DNA of 64,000 bases, from NCBI GenBank assembly GCA_035079385.1, contig JAVHKY010000015.1:6510001-6574000 (forward strand), in the 5' to 3' direction. Below, one piece after another: positions 1 to 11,214 of the stretch. The position numbers were made by a program, and so were the translations under genes. The stretch is from Aspidiotus rigidus. Its lineage: Eukaryota; Arthropoda; Insecta; Hemiptera; Diaspididae. Below the pieces are notes generated by a model. That model saw only the letters and a list, made by a program, of their open reading frames with translations. It was not told the DNA's origin and searched no databases. Numbering within the stretch: the stretch's first letter is position 1; each line of letters begins with the position of its first letter.

Positions 1-3000
1 CGTATTATGTACATGCAATATCGTATTTTCGAGGCTTTAATAATTAATTAACGTTTTGAGACTTCTGATTACAATACGTCATTTTAGGGTTACACAGCAA
101 GCCTTTATTGAGCTGCTAGGCAAATATTATAATACTGCCACCGAATATTTTCATGTTACTCTTCGCAAATTGAACTCTTCGAATTGAGTGCGTTTATTTG
201 CATTCGTGCGTGTATTATCAGTTTCTAGGTCTGAAACTTGGGGAGATGGAAATTTCCAATGTGAAATCTTCTACGTGCAGTTTCTAAATATATATTCCGA
301 ATTCTCTGAGAAATTAATGTGTTTGATTTTCATGACTTTACTGTGTCTCTCTAGATACTGTTCAAATATTCGTCGATTAATTTTTTTCTTCCTCCTTCTT
401 CCAGATCATTAACATCAAAGAGTGGAAAATAATGGCCAATTTGGAATGTACGAAATCGAAGAACTTCGATAGCAAGTTGTAGTGACGAAGTACGTAAAAT
501 ATGACAGTAACCTAAAACCATTGGATCATTGGTGTGAATGAGATAGACTCCTCGTGAATACGTGGGCAATTCATGACCAGGGGGAGCAGGATACACTTAC
601 GTAACGATATTCGTTACGTGAGTTTATCCTGCTCCCCCTGGTCATGATCATTGGTGTGGTCAGGGAGGAGAGGAGGGGGTCTAAGACGGGAGACTTACAA
701 TAAAATTACGACAACAGTCAAGTGTTGCATAAAATTTCGTTCACTCCTTCTCCATTCGAGAAATTTCCTGACTCCGCCACTGGTTGAAATTCCTTTCATC
801 AGGAAATCATACAGTTTCTGAAAATCTACTCGTAATGCATTATCTAATTGTTGATATGGGAATTTTGAAACTTTACCGCATCGTTTCAGCTTTCAGAGCG
901 TCTTGCAACTTAGAATGACATAGACACTAATGATGGGCCTGAATAGAAGAATATTATTATGGACTCATAACAGTTTCGGTCTCGTTGAAATTTAATCGTT
1001 CACTTTAATAAGCCAGCTACGAGTATTTGTAGCGAGTCTATGAAAGGAAAAAAAAAAAAAAATGCTGCTGTGAAGTTTGCAGAATTGGATCTGAAGTAAG
1101 TCCGCAACTTAATAACTTTTTTTTCTTTATCGACTTGCACGTGCACGCTTCGTTGAAAAAGTTTTGAACGCGTTACTCTTTAAGATTATAAGAAAACAAT
1201 GCCTGAACTCGATATCATTATAAAAGTATGGTGGTGTAGTTCTTTGCGATAGAGGTAGCACAAAATGTCTATTGAGTGACAAGCCTTGCCTCGTGCTCTG
1301 GTGAAACTTCTTTATACAGCGCTTAACTTACAGCGATCGCTTCTTCTTCTTCTTTATGTATCTAGCATGTTTAATACACTTACGTTTGTTCCCGAAATGT
1401 TGGAAACTGTGTCTCAGCCACACGTCAACAATGACTGCAAAAAATGTATTGGGCGAATAGTTTTCTTTCTACGTTTTTTTTTTCTTATTTCTCCGTTCGA
1501 AAAAATGATGCCTCAAGAGAGGCCTATACCTTTACATTTTATAGAGCTGTATTCGACTATTCTTTGACATTAATTCTCATTCAAGCTAAGAATACATCGC
1601 TAGTATCTCCGTTGAAGCATTTATCTTTCGCAGAAGCGGCGAATTTAAAATTTATATCTGGTTGAGAGAACTCCTAATCTCATACAGGACCGCGTATATA
1701 TAGTAGAGTATATGTAAAATTTTTTCAAAAGGTATACAGAGTCGGGTCAACGATTCCGAAAGCACGGTATACCCTCGAAGACATAGCTACGGGAAAAGGA
1801 TTTTCTCTTTATTCGTTTCTCTTTGCGTGTATTTGTATTTATTTCCATTGCAAATTTTTCTCTTATTTTTATCCCCCTTCATCCGCTTCCGTCAGCTGAT
1901 TTTCATCCATTGGAGTCGGCTCAATAAACGAAAATAAGCGAGCGAGCCTCTCTTTATAATATAGAGCTGGAGTAGTATAATACTCGTATGTGTACGTACA
2001 GTACATTTTATTCGTGGAAATTTATAAACACGACGACAAACGCGAACAGATAGAAAGACACGACGGGTAATGGACCAACATCGGCATAGTTCTCATTTTT
2101 ATGGCACGCCATCCTACGACGTCGAACTTCCTTCTTACGTAGTGTACCCGCAGAAGCTCGTCGCGCGAGTTAAATAAAATTTTCCGACTGAAAAATCAAA
2201 TATGCCAGCGATTTCATGACTCGGTCGTAAATTTTGTCTAGTCCTGCGGGAGTTGAATTACAGTCATTTACTTTTCTCCGTACCCTCGGTACTGGCGAAG
2301 GAAGAGAAAAGAAGGAGAAGAAAAAAAAAGAAGAATGGTTACCCATGTACTCCGTTAGAAAGTTACGCTCTCAGGAGCGTTCTTACACTCTCGCGGCGCA
2401 GATGAAATTCGTTTTACCCACTTAAAGTGCACCACTGCGATGGAAAATAAAACAAGGAAAGATACACAACAACTATTTTCAATTAGTTATAATTTTTCGA
2501 TGGTCCGTCTCGTGTCCCGGCGAGTGCGCCCTCGGCAAATTTTTGATATTATGTACATCAGTTGGTAAAACTTTGAAGTCGACGACGAAAGAAGTATACG
2601 ATCGAATGGAGAATAATGACCGTTGAAGTAAATTTTATTTATAATTCTATGTCCGCACGCGATGAGGGTGAGATGCGATCGCATCAACAAGTGGTTGAAA
2701 TTTTCATTAGCATCTGATGTATTTATTCCTGCACGTTGAACCCGAATCACTCGTGTATATGCTTCCAGCGAAGCAATTATTTCTGGTATACCGGCGTACG
2801 TTAACGGTCGCTAATTATTTTGCGAAATACGAAACATCTCATATTGTACCCTTCAAACCTCCGTTCTCCTAACACGTTTCCAAAAACATTTCATCATCCC
2901 TCCCAAAAATCCCGTATATTATGTATCATTTACAACTTACACGAAAGAGAAGCCGAAGAAGGGAAAAAAGCAAAAAAAAAAAAAAAAAAAAACGGGTCAA

Positions 3001-3790
3001 AAATACGAACCTGATATGGAATACGCCACTATAATCCAGATATAAAATTTCAATAATTTGGACAACATGCCGATGGTGAATTTCACAACACGTTATCTCT
3101 GAATACGTCGCACTGAAATCATTAGGAAACGAGAGAAAAAAAGCAGCATCCGTTACTCGAATATGTTTTTAATTAAAATTCGCGCGTACTAGATTCGACA
3201 TGGAGAATATATCGAATAGAAAAATCATAGTCCGACGAGACTTTTTTTTTTTTTTTTTTTTCGGAAAATCGGCACACGAGCACGAAAATGCGTCACAATA
3301 TTTTCGTCGACGAACGCGGCTGCGGGAAGCGTTCGCACATCAACCGCGCGAGACGAAATTCCTACTTTAACTGACACCCCAAATCGCGGGGTAGAATTAT
3401 AGTGTTCCGGTCGGAAGGAAAAGTCCGGCGCAACGTTGCGTCCGCGTGATCACGACACCCATTCCGTGAATACAACATCATCTGTCAGAGAAAAATGAAG
3501 ATACCGTGTAGCGAAGTTTTACACAATGCGGTGGACGGCAAACCGCATTTTGTAGGTTGAATCTCGCGCTTCTTAATGCTATAATATACACTCGTACATT
3601 TAAAACCATCCTACATTTTTTTCGGAGTCGTTCAGAATGGTTATCTTATTGAAATTGATCAAAGATTGTTCTTACAGATGTCGTTGATGCGGGTCGCCTC
3701 ATTTAAAAAGTTTTACGGTATAGTTCGTTTTCTGTTTCATTTCGATGGGAGACGGCGAATCCAGTTGGTCACCTTTTTGAACGTATGCGA
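1..3790. other. Non-coding stretch, no gene recognised
   Basis: AT-rich sequence with poly-A and poly-T runs (near 1050, 2970 and 3242). No reading frame on either strand resembles a known family. The only structure that stands out is the hairpin at 571-647. Confidence 0.6.
571..647. repeat. 77-bp near-perfect hairpin
   Basis: Arms of about 38 bases (571-608 and 610-647) are reverse complements with roughly two mismatches and almost no loop; the tip is the palindrome around TTACGTAACGA. A direct repeat, GATCATTGGTGTG, occurs at about 526-538 and again at 645-657, straddling most of the hairpin. It could be a tiny foldback or MITE, or a transcribed hairpin. Confidence 0.7.
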
Positions 3791-3963
3791 CTTTTAAAGG
3801 GGACCTGTTTTATCGGGGGGGTTTTCGGAAAAAAACGTCAGCCGTCCGCTCAGAACTCGAAAATTTTCCAAAACCTCCGCCTACACATCATACACCACTT
3901 AACTTAGCCCCTTCAATGTGCCAGATATGCAACGCTTCAAACAACATAAGACTAAAAACGACT
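3791..3963 (+). mobile_element. Hairpin-ended repeat, left piece
   Basis: Starts with a degenerate form of the terminal motif seen many times in this window (GGGACCTGTTTTATCGGGGG at about 3800), followed by the usual 'GTCAGCCGTCCG' type subterminal sequence. A family-B PLE begins immediately after it at about 3964. The opposite end of the same repeat type lies in inverse orientation at 11401-11441, so I infer that the PLE and everything inside it were inserted into this repeat. Confidence 0.45.
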
Positions 3964-4127
3964 TTTTAATTTTCAAAATTCGTTAAAGAGGCTAGAAAAT
4001 TTATTAATGATAGTGAATTATCATTACGAGCCCTTCATCAAAGAAGGCCATTTTGGAACCGAATCCGGTCCCTCCCCTCCGTTACGGATTGCCGAAGATC
4101 CACAAAGAAAATGTGCCGATGCGACCG
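3964..4127 (+). pseudogene. PLE family B reverse transcriptase, 5' piece
   Basis: Reads FVKEARKFINDSELSL, then after a one-base frame change KAILEPNPVPPLRYGLPKIH and VPMRP. This matches the fingers region of the better preserved family-B copy at 37242-39508 (its KKALLEPNPVPPLLYGLPKV). Translation is cut at MRP by an insertion at 4128 and resumes at 9559 with RPVVSF. The element is a Penelope-like retrotransposon whose polymerase joins a reverse transcriptase to a GIY-YIG endonuclease. The N-terminal part is missing here. Confidence 0.7.
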
Positions 4128-4243
4128 TGTGGGAAATGCGATAGGGGGGAATAGCTAGAGTGGCTTTACTGCGGTGGAAGACGTGCTGAAAACTCAATCT
4201 GAGGAAAATATCGAGACGTACAAGAGATACAAAATATATTTAT

Positions 4244-4257
4244 TTAATTAAGAGGAT
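4244..4257. repeat. Target-site duplication of R1-like LINE, left copy
   Basis: TTAATTAAGAGGAT, identical to 9061-9074. The two copies bracket the LINE exactly at its 3' end (left) and its truncated 5' end (right). Confidence 0.85.
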
Positions 4258-4703
4258 CGCTTGTGTGTCGCATGTGCAGCACTCCCCGTTCTCCATGATG
4301 GAGTAGGCGCGGGCTGCGTATGCATTTGATTTTGTTCCCTCCAGTACCGGAATCGACCCTTTCGGTTATAACTTCAGTGTTGGAGGAATCTCCTTGGCGA
4401 ACCCCCTCTTCTACTCGGCAACCGCCGAGTTGCTTTGGCTACCGCCAAGCTTTAGTGCCTCCCTGTCACGCAAAAAAACACTAGAAAACACTCACATCAC
4501 AAAGACGACACTATCACATCAGGCGTAGGTCGCTGTTGCATGAATCTCACTGTATGGTGCTCGTTAGACATATTCGTATGAGTGAACGTAGCGTAGTAAG
4601 TTCACCGGAATAGAGGACGCGGAGCAACCATAAAAACGCAAGATTCTTTCAAACGACTATAAAGGCCCTATCAAACTGAACGGTATCCTTCTTCCTCTTC
4701 TTC

Positions 4704-5501
4704 CTACAGATCTGGATGTTGATGGTACACAGGTGTTGAGTAGGCCATAGCGTGGTTCTGCATTTGTCTATTCCATTCCTGGTCCATCTTCCTCTTCATG
4801 ATGGTGGCCGCAAATGCAGACACCTGGTTCCATGCGTCTTCGGAACCTAGCATGGTGGGTACCAGGCTACTCGGGTCGAGCGCTTCATCTACCCCGATCT
4901 CTTGAAGAGACCGACTAAGCTCGTCCCGCTCACGCCTCCACGCCTCACACTCAAATAAGGTGTGTTGTGGTCCATCATCCCGCCCTTGGTTACAGTGCGA
5001 ACACGTTGCCTACTCAACTTTCCTTAACTTCTCGTGAAGGTACTTGTTGAAGCAGCCATGGCCGCTCAACACCTGCGTCAGGTGAAAGTTCAGCTGACCA
5101 TGGTGTCGGTTCATCCACTCATTAAGGTCACGTATTAGCACACGGGTTGTCCATGTACCCAGCTCACTCTGGGAAATTCTTGCTTTCCACTTTACAAGCA
5201 AGGAGCGCCTGACCTCCTGCTTGACCCGTAAAGCTTCTTGGTTGGTCGTCGTTCTCTTCTTTGCTTCGAACACCACCGCTCTCTCCTCAGCAAGGAGCTC
5301 AATTGGTGGTGAACGTGCTAATACACAAAGAGCCTCCGTCGAGACAATGCGGTAGGCACTAACACACCTTAGCGCAGCTCTTCGTTGGATCTTTACCATC
5401 TCTCTCCTTCGGTATGGTATCTTCATGCAGTCGGCCCATACTGGCGCACCATATAGGGAGATCGACAAGGCGGTGCTCATCATGATCCTTCTCCTTGCTT
5501 C
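4704..5501 (-). pseudogene. R1-like LINE ORF2, C-terminal part
   Basis: Thumb and tail of an R1-clade polymerase. LYGAPVWAD, IQRRAALR, the SAYRIVS stretch, LLAEERA, LTQVLSGHGCF and a C-terminal CCHC knuckle (CSHC, then H and C in QHTLFEC) appear in order, ending at PVYHQHPDL and a stop. One in-frame TAG interrupts the frame just before the knuckle. These proteins copy the element RNA at a nicked target site. With one stop and no RT core on this side of the insertion, it cannot be functional. Confidence 0.85.
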
Positions 5502-5505
5502 TCTC
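5502..5505. repeat. TCTC target duplication, left copy
   Basis: TCTC here and at 8675-8678 flank the 3.17 kb TIR element. Only one copy is needed for the interrupted LINE frame. Confidence 0.7.
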
Positions 5506-8500
5506 TGTAGCGTCACATTTTTTGTACGCACAACAAAAATGCATATAAATCCCCGTTATAAGTCTCAATTGCTATATATGTTATTAGACGACTATTTCTC
5601 GACTATTTCTCGATATTTCCGTATTAACCTTTTTTTTTGATATATTTTAGTGCAGCCTATTGCAATCTGGTATGGCCAGCATATACTGCACCAACCCTTG
5701 TGTAATATATTCTATTGACAGAGAAGGCGACAAGTCCGTTTATTCAAACATCTGTGACTACAGTCAGTCTAAATCCTACTTTAGGTTCTAAATTAATTCT
5801 CCCTCTTTTAAAATCTTTTATTAATGTACGCATGCACACCAATACTGCATGACTGTCCTTGAGGCTGGACCTAACACAGAGAATCTTACTGTTTATTTCT
5901 GAGAAAAGAAAAGGAAGTTAGTTATACCGATTATTTAAACCCTATCTTAGATACAGTTGGGTGTCAAGTTCTTTTACGATTGAATTCATCCACTAGTTAA
6001 TTTTTATGATTTCCTAAAAAGATTCTCTCTGTTACCGCCGGACTTTAGGAAATTGTCAATGAGTCCGCAGCAGGGGATGTGCAGGACTGACTTTATGCAG
6101 TTCATCTGCGAGATGGTCTGATGGATGCATAGACTAGAGGAAGTCGTAAAAGTCATCCTCTGTTCTTACATGCGTATCTTTATAAAAAGTTTTTCTTACT
6201 GTTAGTCCCAAACACGTGTGGATTCAAATTCCTCTTTCGGCCACCCTTGATGTTTGGGTCAACTGACTGTTGCTTTTTCGCGGGTTTCTGTACATTGGGG
6301 GCGTATATGTGTTGCTATCATTACCAGTATTGTGATAGGCTGATCTACCAAAGATGGCCCTTGTAGTAAGAAAAGCCTAGCCAATCAATAACTCCTTGTC
6401 GACTCTTGATTCGATGCTGCTAAGAGAATGAGAGCAGCCAAAGTAGGAAGTCTGCGGAACAGGAGTCGACAAGAGATGATGTTGACGTTAGTCGATAGGG
6501 TTGCTCAGAAAATTCGGAGACCAAAAGTCTACGTAGCTTGTGTTCGAAAATCGTTCTCGAAAAATATTATATTGTTACGTTCTTGCAAAGCGACTCGCTC
6601 GTGATTATTATTTTCGTCGCGCCTGGTCTCGATTTTAAAGTGTCGGTACATGTCACAAGAGAAAATTCCGCACCGCGACAATTAAAATTTCGAATTTCAA
6701 TCGCACACAAAATTTTAGCTTGATGTAACAAGCGATCAGATAACTAGAATTAATATCGCCAAGTAACTTGTGCTCGTAAACGTGTGTTCGTATAAACATA
6801 TCTAGTTTATCATTTTCATTCGCCGATCGTCTGATTCGAGTGCGAAAAGTTGCGCTAGTATTATTGCAGTAGTTCTGTGCCTTTATCGATGTTCTGGAAA
6901 AATTGTTTCACGACCATGAGCGGCTAGGCTCACTTATGCGGGGGCCATCCCGACCCCCAAATGCTGCCCAAATGCCGATTCAATAACAACTCATCTCAAT
7001 GATTTCGCCATTCGTACCATTTTGCCAGGATGCCTCTCCGGGAGTTTTTGCACCGAGATGTTTCCACCCGGTTTCCAACATCGATCCACCAACTGCTGTC
7101 ACTAGTTATTATTTTATATCGTCCTTTTATATTTTCGTTTTGTCGCCGCTTAGGCGTCTTTTTCACTTTTCATAATTATTCCTCTATTTTCCATGTTTCT
7201 TATTTTTCATTTGTTTATCTTGCTGTTATCATACTATGATTATGCATGAACGCCACACTCTTCATTATATAATATGTTCGTAAAAATTCCTATACCGTTC
7301 AACTTGAATCCCAAAAGGTCCTCTTCCTGAGATGTAAAAATTATTCTTTGGAGGAAAGGTTACATTTCTTTTCAGATGCAGATCATCGGATACGCGCGCG
7401 TCTTCGAGCTGATCTACATGTGCTCCGTTTATTTACGGTGAGTAAAATATTATTTGAATATAGCAGACTCCCAAGTTTTGAACGCTAAATTACGTTTACC
7501 CTTTAATTCGTTTTCTTTTTTACTGTTTGAATCGTGCGAGTAAGCTCGTACAATATATTTTTAATATTACACTTGGGCGCCGATGAGCGCATTTAAAAAT
7601 TTTGGGTTGAGCTAGCGGCTCGCGCGACCTAGTTTCGGTATCCCCGAGCCCTATCTGAGCTCACCTACATTTTTTGTAGCACCCCGCTGGTGGTTTTGTC
7701 TCCCGCGAATCTGGGACGTAAATTGATTTACGTTAACTTAACTTTAATTCTCTTCTTTTATTATTTTATTTTTATATACGTACCCCATTCGCCCAGTGAG
7801 ACTTGCCAGACGGGCTTTTGCTCATTTTACTTTTGGAAACTTTCCATGGTCGGGCCAGTAAGGCCAACGAGGATATTCAAGGCGATGGTCGCGCAGCGCC
7901 GACACGTTCCTATTCCTTACTCTAAAATTGTTCAGTATTTCCTATTTATTTTTATATGGACAAGTTTCATTCTCCACATTTTTGGTTCGTTCCAAATTCA
8001 ACCCCGAAGGGATTTTTTGGGACAAACATATCTTAGTTAATCATAATTAACTGTATCTATTAATACGAGTTACCTCATTTAATTATTTCCTGATAATTAA
8101 GTTCATGCATTGTTTGTCGTTCACCGATTTATTTCATTTCCGTTATTATCAGTTTTGACCCGTATTTCGGGTGCATATATCCGTTTGATTTTTCAATTGT
8201 CTGTTCTTGCATGCTCGTAACCCGGGCATAATTATAGTTTTTATTCCGTAGCTCCAACCAGTGTCATTTTATTTCATGATACGTTCTGTCTTCTCTCTAC
8301 GGTAATATTACGAGTAGAAGAAATCTTCACTAATCACAATTACTCTGTAAGTTAATCGTCGGTGGAATATGCCGATAATTCCACTCGGAGAGGGAACAAG
8401 TAGGCGTAACCCTCTCTTAAAGCGCCGAAAGCTAGCAAGTGTAGCTTAGCTTCTAAATTGTGGGTCTTTTGTCCCCCCCAGCTTTCAAGAAAATCTGGGC

Positions 8501-8674
8501 AAAATTCTTCATTGGTCTTCTCTGTCAGACCACACCTTTTATATGTATCTAATGAGACAGAGTGGCATCCCTGTTTTCTTTTCTTTTTGGTTCGACTTGT
8601 TCGGGCATAGGTTAGGCTACACTTTCAGCATCTTTCAAGGGGCACTACCCCCCTTGGAAAGCTGTGACGCTACA
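5506..8674. mobile_element. 3169-bp element with 12-bp TIRs, unclassified
   Basis: Left end TGTAGCGTCACA (5506-5517), right end TGTGACGCTACA (8663-8674), an exact inverted repeat, flanked by TCTC. It interrupts the R1-like LINE. Interior reading frames (for example at 6538, 7030 and 7690) resemble no family I know. There are no direct LTR copies at the two ends, so a complete LTR element is excluded. A non-autonomous DNA transposon with 4-bp target duplication, or an unusually long solo LTR, would fit. An exon-like GC-rich segment lies at 7380-7439. Confidence 0.7.
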
Positions 8675-8678
8675 TCTC

Positions 8679-9060
8679 GGTCATCCTAGGTTCCTCATCA
8701 GGCGACTTAGGTATCCAACTACCCGGCCCGCCTTTTCCGCTGCCATCAGGAAATGTTGCCTGAAGCTCAGCGTTGAGTCAAACCAGATGCCCAGGTATTT
8801 CATTTGCTTCTTGATTTCAATTTCCACACCTTGCAGGCGAAAGGTGGGTGGCTTGAACTTCCGACGGGTTATGAATAAAATGGCCTACTTCTTACTTGCT
8901 GCTAGTTCAAGTCCAGCCGACTCGATCCAACGCGTCACATCCTCTAGGGCCCGGTTTACCCTGCTCTCCACCGCTCCAGTTGTTTCGGCGGTGCATACCA
9001 CCAGGGTGTCATCTGCATAGCAGATAAGCTTGACCCCCGGTGGCAGCTTCACCTTAAAGA
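8679..9060 (-). pseudogene. R1-like LINE ORF2, reverse transcriptase part
   Basis: Minus-strand frame reads VKLPPGVKLICYADDTLVV (catalytic YADD), then ALEDVTRWIESAGLELAASK, ILFITRRKFKPPTFRLQG, MKYLGIWFDSTLSFRQHF and AGRVVGYLSRLMRNLG. Breaks include an in-frame stop after the AASKK stretch and one at the last glycine. Upstream domains (endonuclease, RT fingers) are absent because the element is truncated at 9060. It continues into 4704-5501 once the 5506-8674 insertion is removed. Confidence 0.85.
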
Positions 9061-9074
9061 TTAATTAAGAGGAT
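9061..9074. repeat. Target-site duplication of R1-like LINE, right copy
   Basis: TTAATTAAGAGGAT, identical to 4244-4257. Confidence 0.85.
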
Positions 9075-9558
9075 AAATCGAATAATATAAGTCTAAAACG
9101 TGTCTGAATGTGTACCATGGTCGTCATCGACGGAACATCGGGAATCTAACGGACAGAGAATAAAACATCTATCCGTCAGTCTCGCGAACGAGAGTAAGTC
9201 GATTAGAAATAAAAGAAGATTAAGGTCGGTCGTGGATTGTACAAGTCCTTAAAGGGTCAAACCAGAATAATAAAAAGAGTCGAATTTGTCTAAGATTTAA
9301 GTACTCACATCGATTGGAACCATCAGGAATTGCTGAGTCGGCGTCTGCTGATCCGACATCGTATCGCAAATGTTTGTCGACGTTTATACTCAACTCGTAA
9401 CCGAAATTCGTAGGCAGTGAAAAAGGATTAATGAGAGGGTTTGAAGGGGGATATTGAAAGTGGGTTGATTTTTCATTGCCATGGATTTCGTTATTTGTTT
9501 ATCAGTCGACTATTGCCGAGCGATGAAACTTCAACTCGAAAATTGTAGATTTTCGACA

Positions 9559-10905
9559 GGCCGGTTGTCTCGTTCTTTTCCTCTCCTACCTACTCCCTCG
9601 CTAAGTTCCTGGATAGTTGGTTCAAAGCTCGTGTGGAGGTGGAGTCTCCCTATTCAGTTAGGAATTCAAGTGCCCTGGCTGAAAAATTGAAGGATACACG
9701 CCTTCCTCCAGGTTCTGCTCGTTTGATGTCGTTGGGCTTTTTCCAAATATCTCTAAGGCTACCATTATGCAACAGATTGGTAATTTGCTGGTGAAATCTG
9801 GTACTCCTCATGAAGCATTTGGCGAATTTTTTGATCTTTTGAATGCCTGTTGGTCGCCTAATTGTTGTAATTTTGATGGTAAATTCTTTGAGTTCCCCGA
9901 GGTGGTCGGGATCCCTATTGGATTCTCTCTGGGTTCTCTTATCTCGGAGGTCTTCATGTCCAAATTTGAGCTTGACCTATTCTCTTCGGGCAGGAAGTTT
10001 TTGAATCACGTCTTCTGTCGGCATAGGTACGTGGATGACATATTCTGTGCGTGGACCGGTCCTGCAGAGCTCCTTCGTGAGTTTCTCGCTTATTTAAATA
10101 GCTTATACCCTTCCATCAAATTTACTCTGGAAGTTGGTGGTTCCTCGATAAATTTTCTGAACTTGACCATATCTGTCAATGACGGTGTCCATGAATTCGG
10201 TATTTACCGAAAAAGTACTTCGACCGACATTGCCGTTCACGGGTCGTCTTCCGTACCTTTTGCCCATGAACTAGCTACTTTCTGTAGCTTAGTCTATCGC
10301 CTCACTCAACTCCCTCTGAGTGAGGTTCCAGCTGGTCAAAGTGGAGACTCACAAGAAAATATCTCGATTCTACGACCTCCCTCCCCCGAGAACCGTACCT
10401 TGATGGGCGAAAAAGGTGGATTAGGTTGCCGTTTCTTGGTAAGTTTTCTTCGGAGTTGAGCCGTGTCCTCCGTCCTTTTGGTTTTCGGTCTGCATTCTAC
10501 AGTACTAATACTGTCAAGAGCCTTTTGGTTAAATTAAAGATTCGATACCGATGGCCGAGGGGGGTTGCCCTAGTTTTTACATGGGTATGACTAGCCGTCA
10601 ACTTCAGGTTAGATTTGATAAACACGGGAAAGCCTGGGAATAAAGAAAAGTATGTGAGTCGGCCTTTGCTGATCACTTAATTGAAAGTGATTATAGTCTC
10701 AAAGAGGGATCTGAAGTTCTCCTTCACAGGGAGAATTCATATACATAATTATTTCAAACGCTCAGCTCTAGAAGAAATAGAAATTTATCGTTACCGGAAT
10801 AATAAAGATATTACCGTGTTGAACAGGTACATTCCTGAGGAGGGGTTGATTGAATTAGTTTATGAAGATGATTCACATTTCGATGACTCGCTGGTTCAGT
10901 CATGA
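9559..10905 (+). pseudogene. PLE family B polymerase, RT palm to GIY-YIG remnant
   Basis: Continues the frame broken at 4127. The order is FLDSWFKARVEVESPYSVRN, then the motif A region CSFDVVGLFPNISKA, the 230-residue open stretch 9767-10459 with VGIPIGFSLGSLISEVFMSK and the catalytic HRYVDDIFCAWTG, and LEVGGSSINFLNL. After frame changes a decayed GIY-YIG follows (SFYMGMTSRQLQVRF, then AFADHL, then NRYIPEEGLIELVYED near the end). Multiple stops and indels, so inactive. About 80% of the recognisable residues match the copy at 37242-39508 by eye. Confidence 0.8.
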
Positions 10906-11057
10906 CCCCCTGGATGTTACTTGTTCTTGTTGGTGTTGGGTTCAGTCGCTTTCTATACCTCGAGAATGGCTGTTTAGCCGAAAGCGCTCGGTAGTGTTAC
11001 TTTTATTGTCGTTTTTGTACTCGTCCTTTTTATTCTTCGTGAGTATTCCTCTTCATT
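10906..11057 (+). mobile_element. PLE family B 3' end
   Basis: Untranslated tail of the family-B copy. It runs from the stop through the hammerhead-like hairpin (10956-10993) to the start of the MDNRKIKKRID reading frame at 11058. The same tail sequence, diverged, is found at 39580-39765 and on the minus strand at 37049-37245. Confidence 0.65.
10956..10993 (+). ncRNA. Hammerhead-like motif, family B (decayed core)
   Basis: Stem I would be TACC with GGTA, and stem II GGCT/AGCC around GTTT. GAA follows, then the self-complementary hexamer AGCGCT and C at the cleavage position. The core that should read CUGANGA is UCGAGAA, with at least three conserved positions changed, so self-cleavage is not expected. 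Its value is comparative: stems II and III differ from the copies at 39675 and 37101 by compensating changes. Confidence 0.45.
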
Positions 11058-11130
11058 ATGGACAACCGTAAAATTAAAAAACGCATTGATTCTATACTCA
11101 GAACGTCCTTACAAATTATTCCAAGTCCCC
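11058..11130 (+). pseudogene. Possible PLE family B leader or ORF1 start
   Basis: ATG followed by DNRKIKKRIDSILRTS. Almost the same DNA (CCGTAAAATTAAAAAACG then ATTGATTCT) reappears at 49873-49915, where a longer frame follows. Its position directly after a family-B 3' end fits the head-to-tail layout of PLEs, in which a partial upstream copy precedes the 5' end of the next. Function unknown. Confidence 0.35.
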
Positions 11131-11214
11131 TTTGTATCGTATCACGTATAGCTCTGAGATTGGTGTATATATTCTGAAAGATAGCCCCTCAAAGTAACTA
11201 TTTCTGAGGCCCTC

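Larger units (their letters stand above)
4258..9060 (-). mobile_element. 5'-truncated R1-like non-LTR retrotransposon, split by a later insertion
   Basis: A minus-strand LINE bounded by the 14-bp duplications at 4244-4257 and 9061-9074. The 3' UTR is 4258-4703, the C-terminal coding part 4704-5501, and the reverse transcriptase part 8679-9060. Removing 5506-8674 plus one TCTC copy restores the frame across the junction (NLG.PR then EARRR). The 5' truncation falls just upstream of the catalytic YADD box, the usual outcome of aborted target-primed reverse transcription. Confidence 0.85.
4128..9558. mobile_element. Solo-LTR-like insertion (about 0.6 kb without the nested LINE)
   Basis: Begins TGTGGGAAATG and ends TTTTCGACA, the TG...CA ends of a long terminal repeat. 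Flanks are GACCG (4123-4127) and GGCCG (9559-9563), a 5-bp duplication with one change. Removing the insertion rejoins the PLE reading frame at MRP-VVSF. The outer parts (4128-4243 and 9075-9558) carry no coding sequence, as expected for a solo LTR. The LTR family is not identified; a small TIR element is the alternative. Confidence 0.55.

Noticed and set aside
4258..4703. Possible second gene left of the R1-like C-terminus
   Set aside because: The sequence is best explained as the LINE 3' UTR because it ends exactly at the 14-bp target duplication.
5425..5640. Plus-strand open frame over the LINE/TIR-element junction
   Set aside because: Shadow of the R1-like coding strand running into non-coding element sequence.
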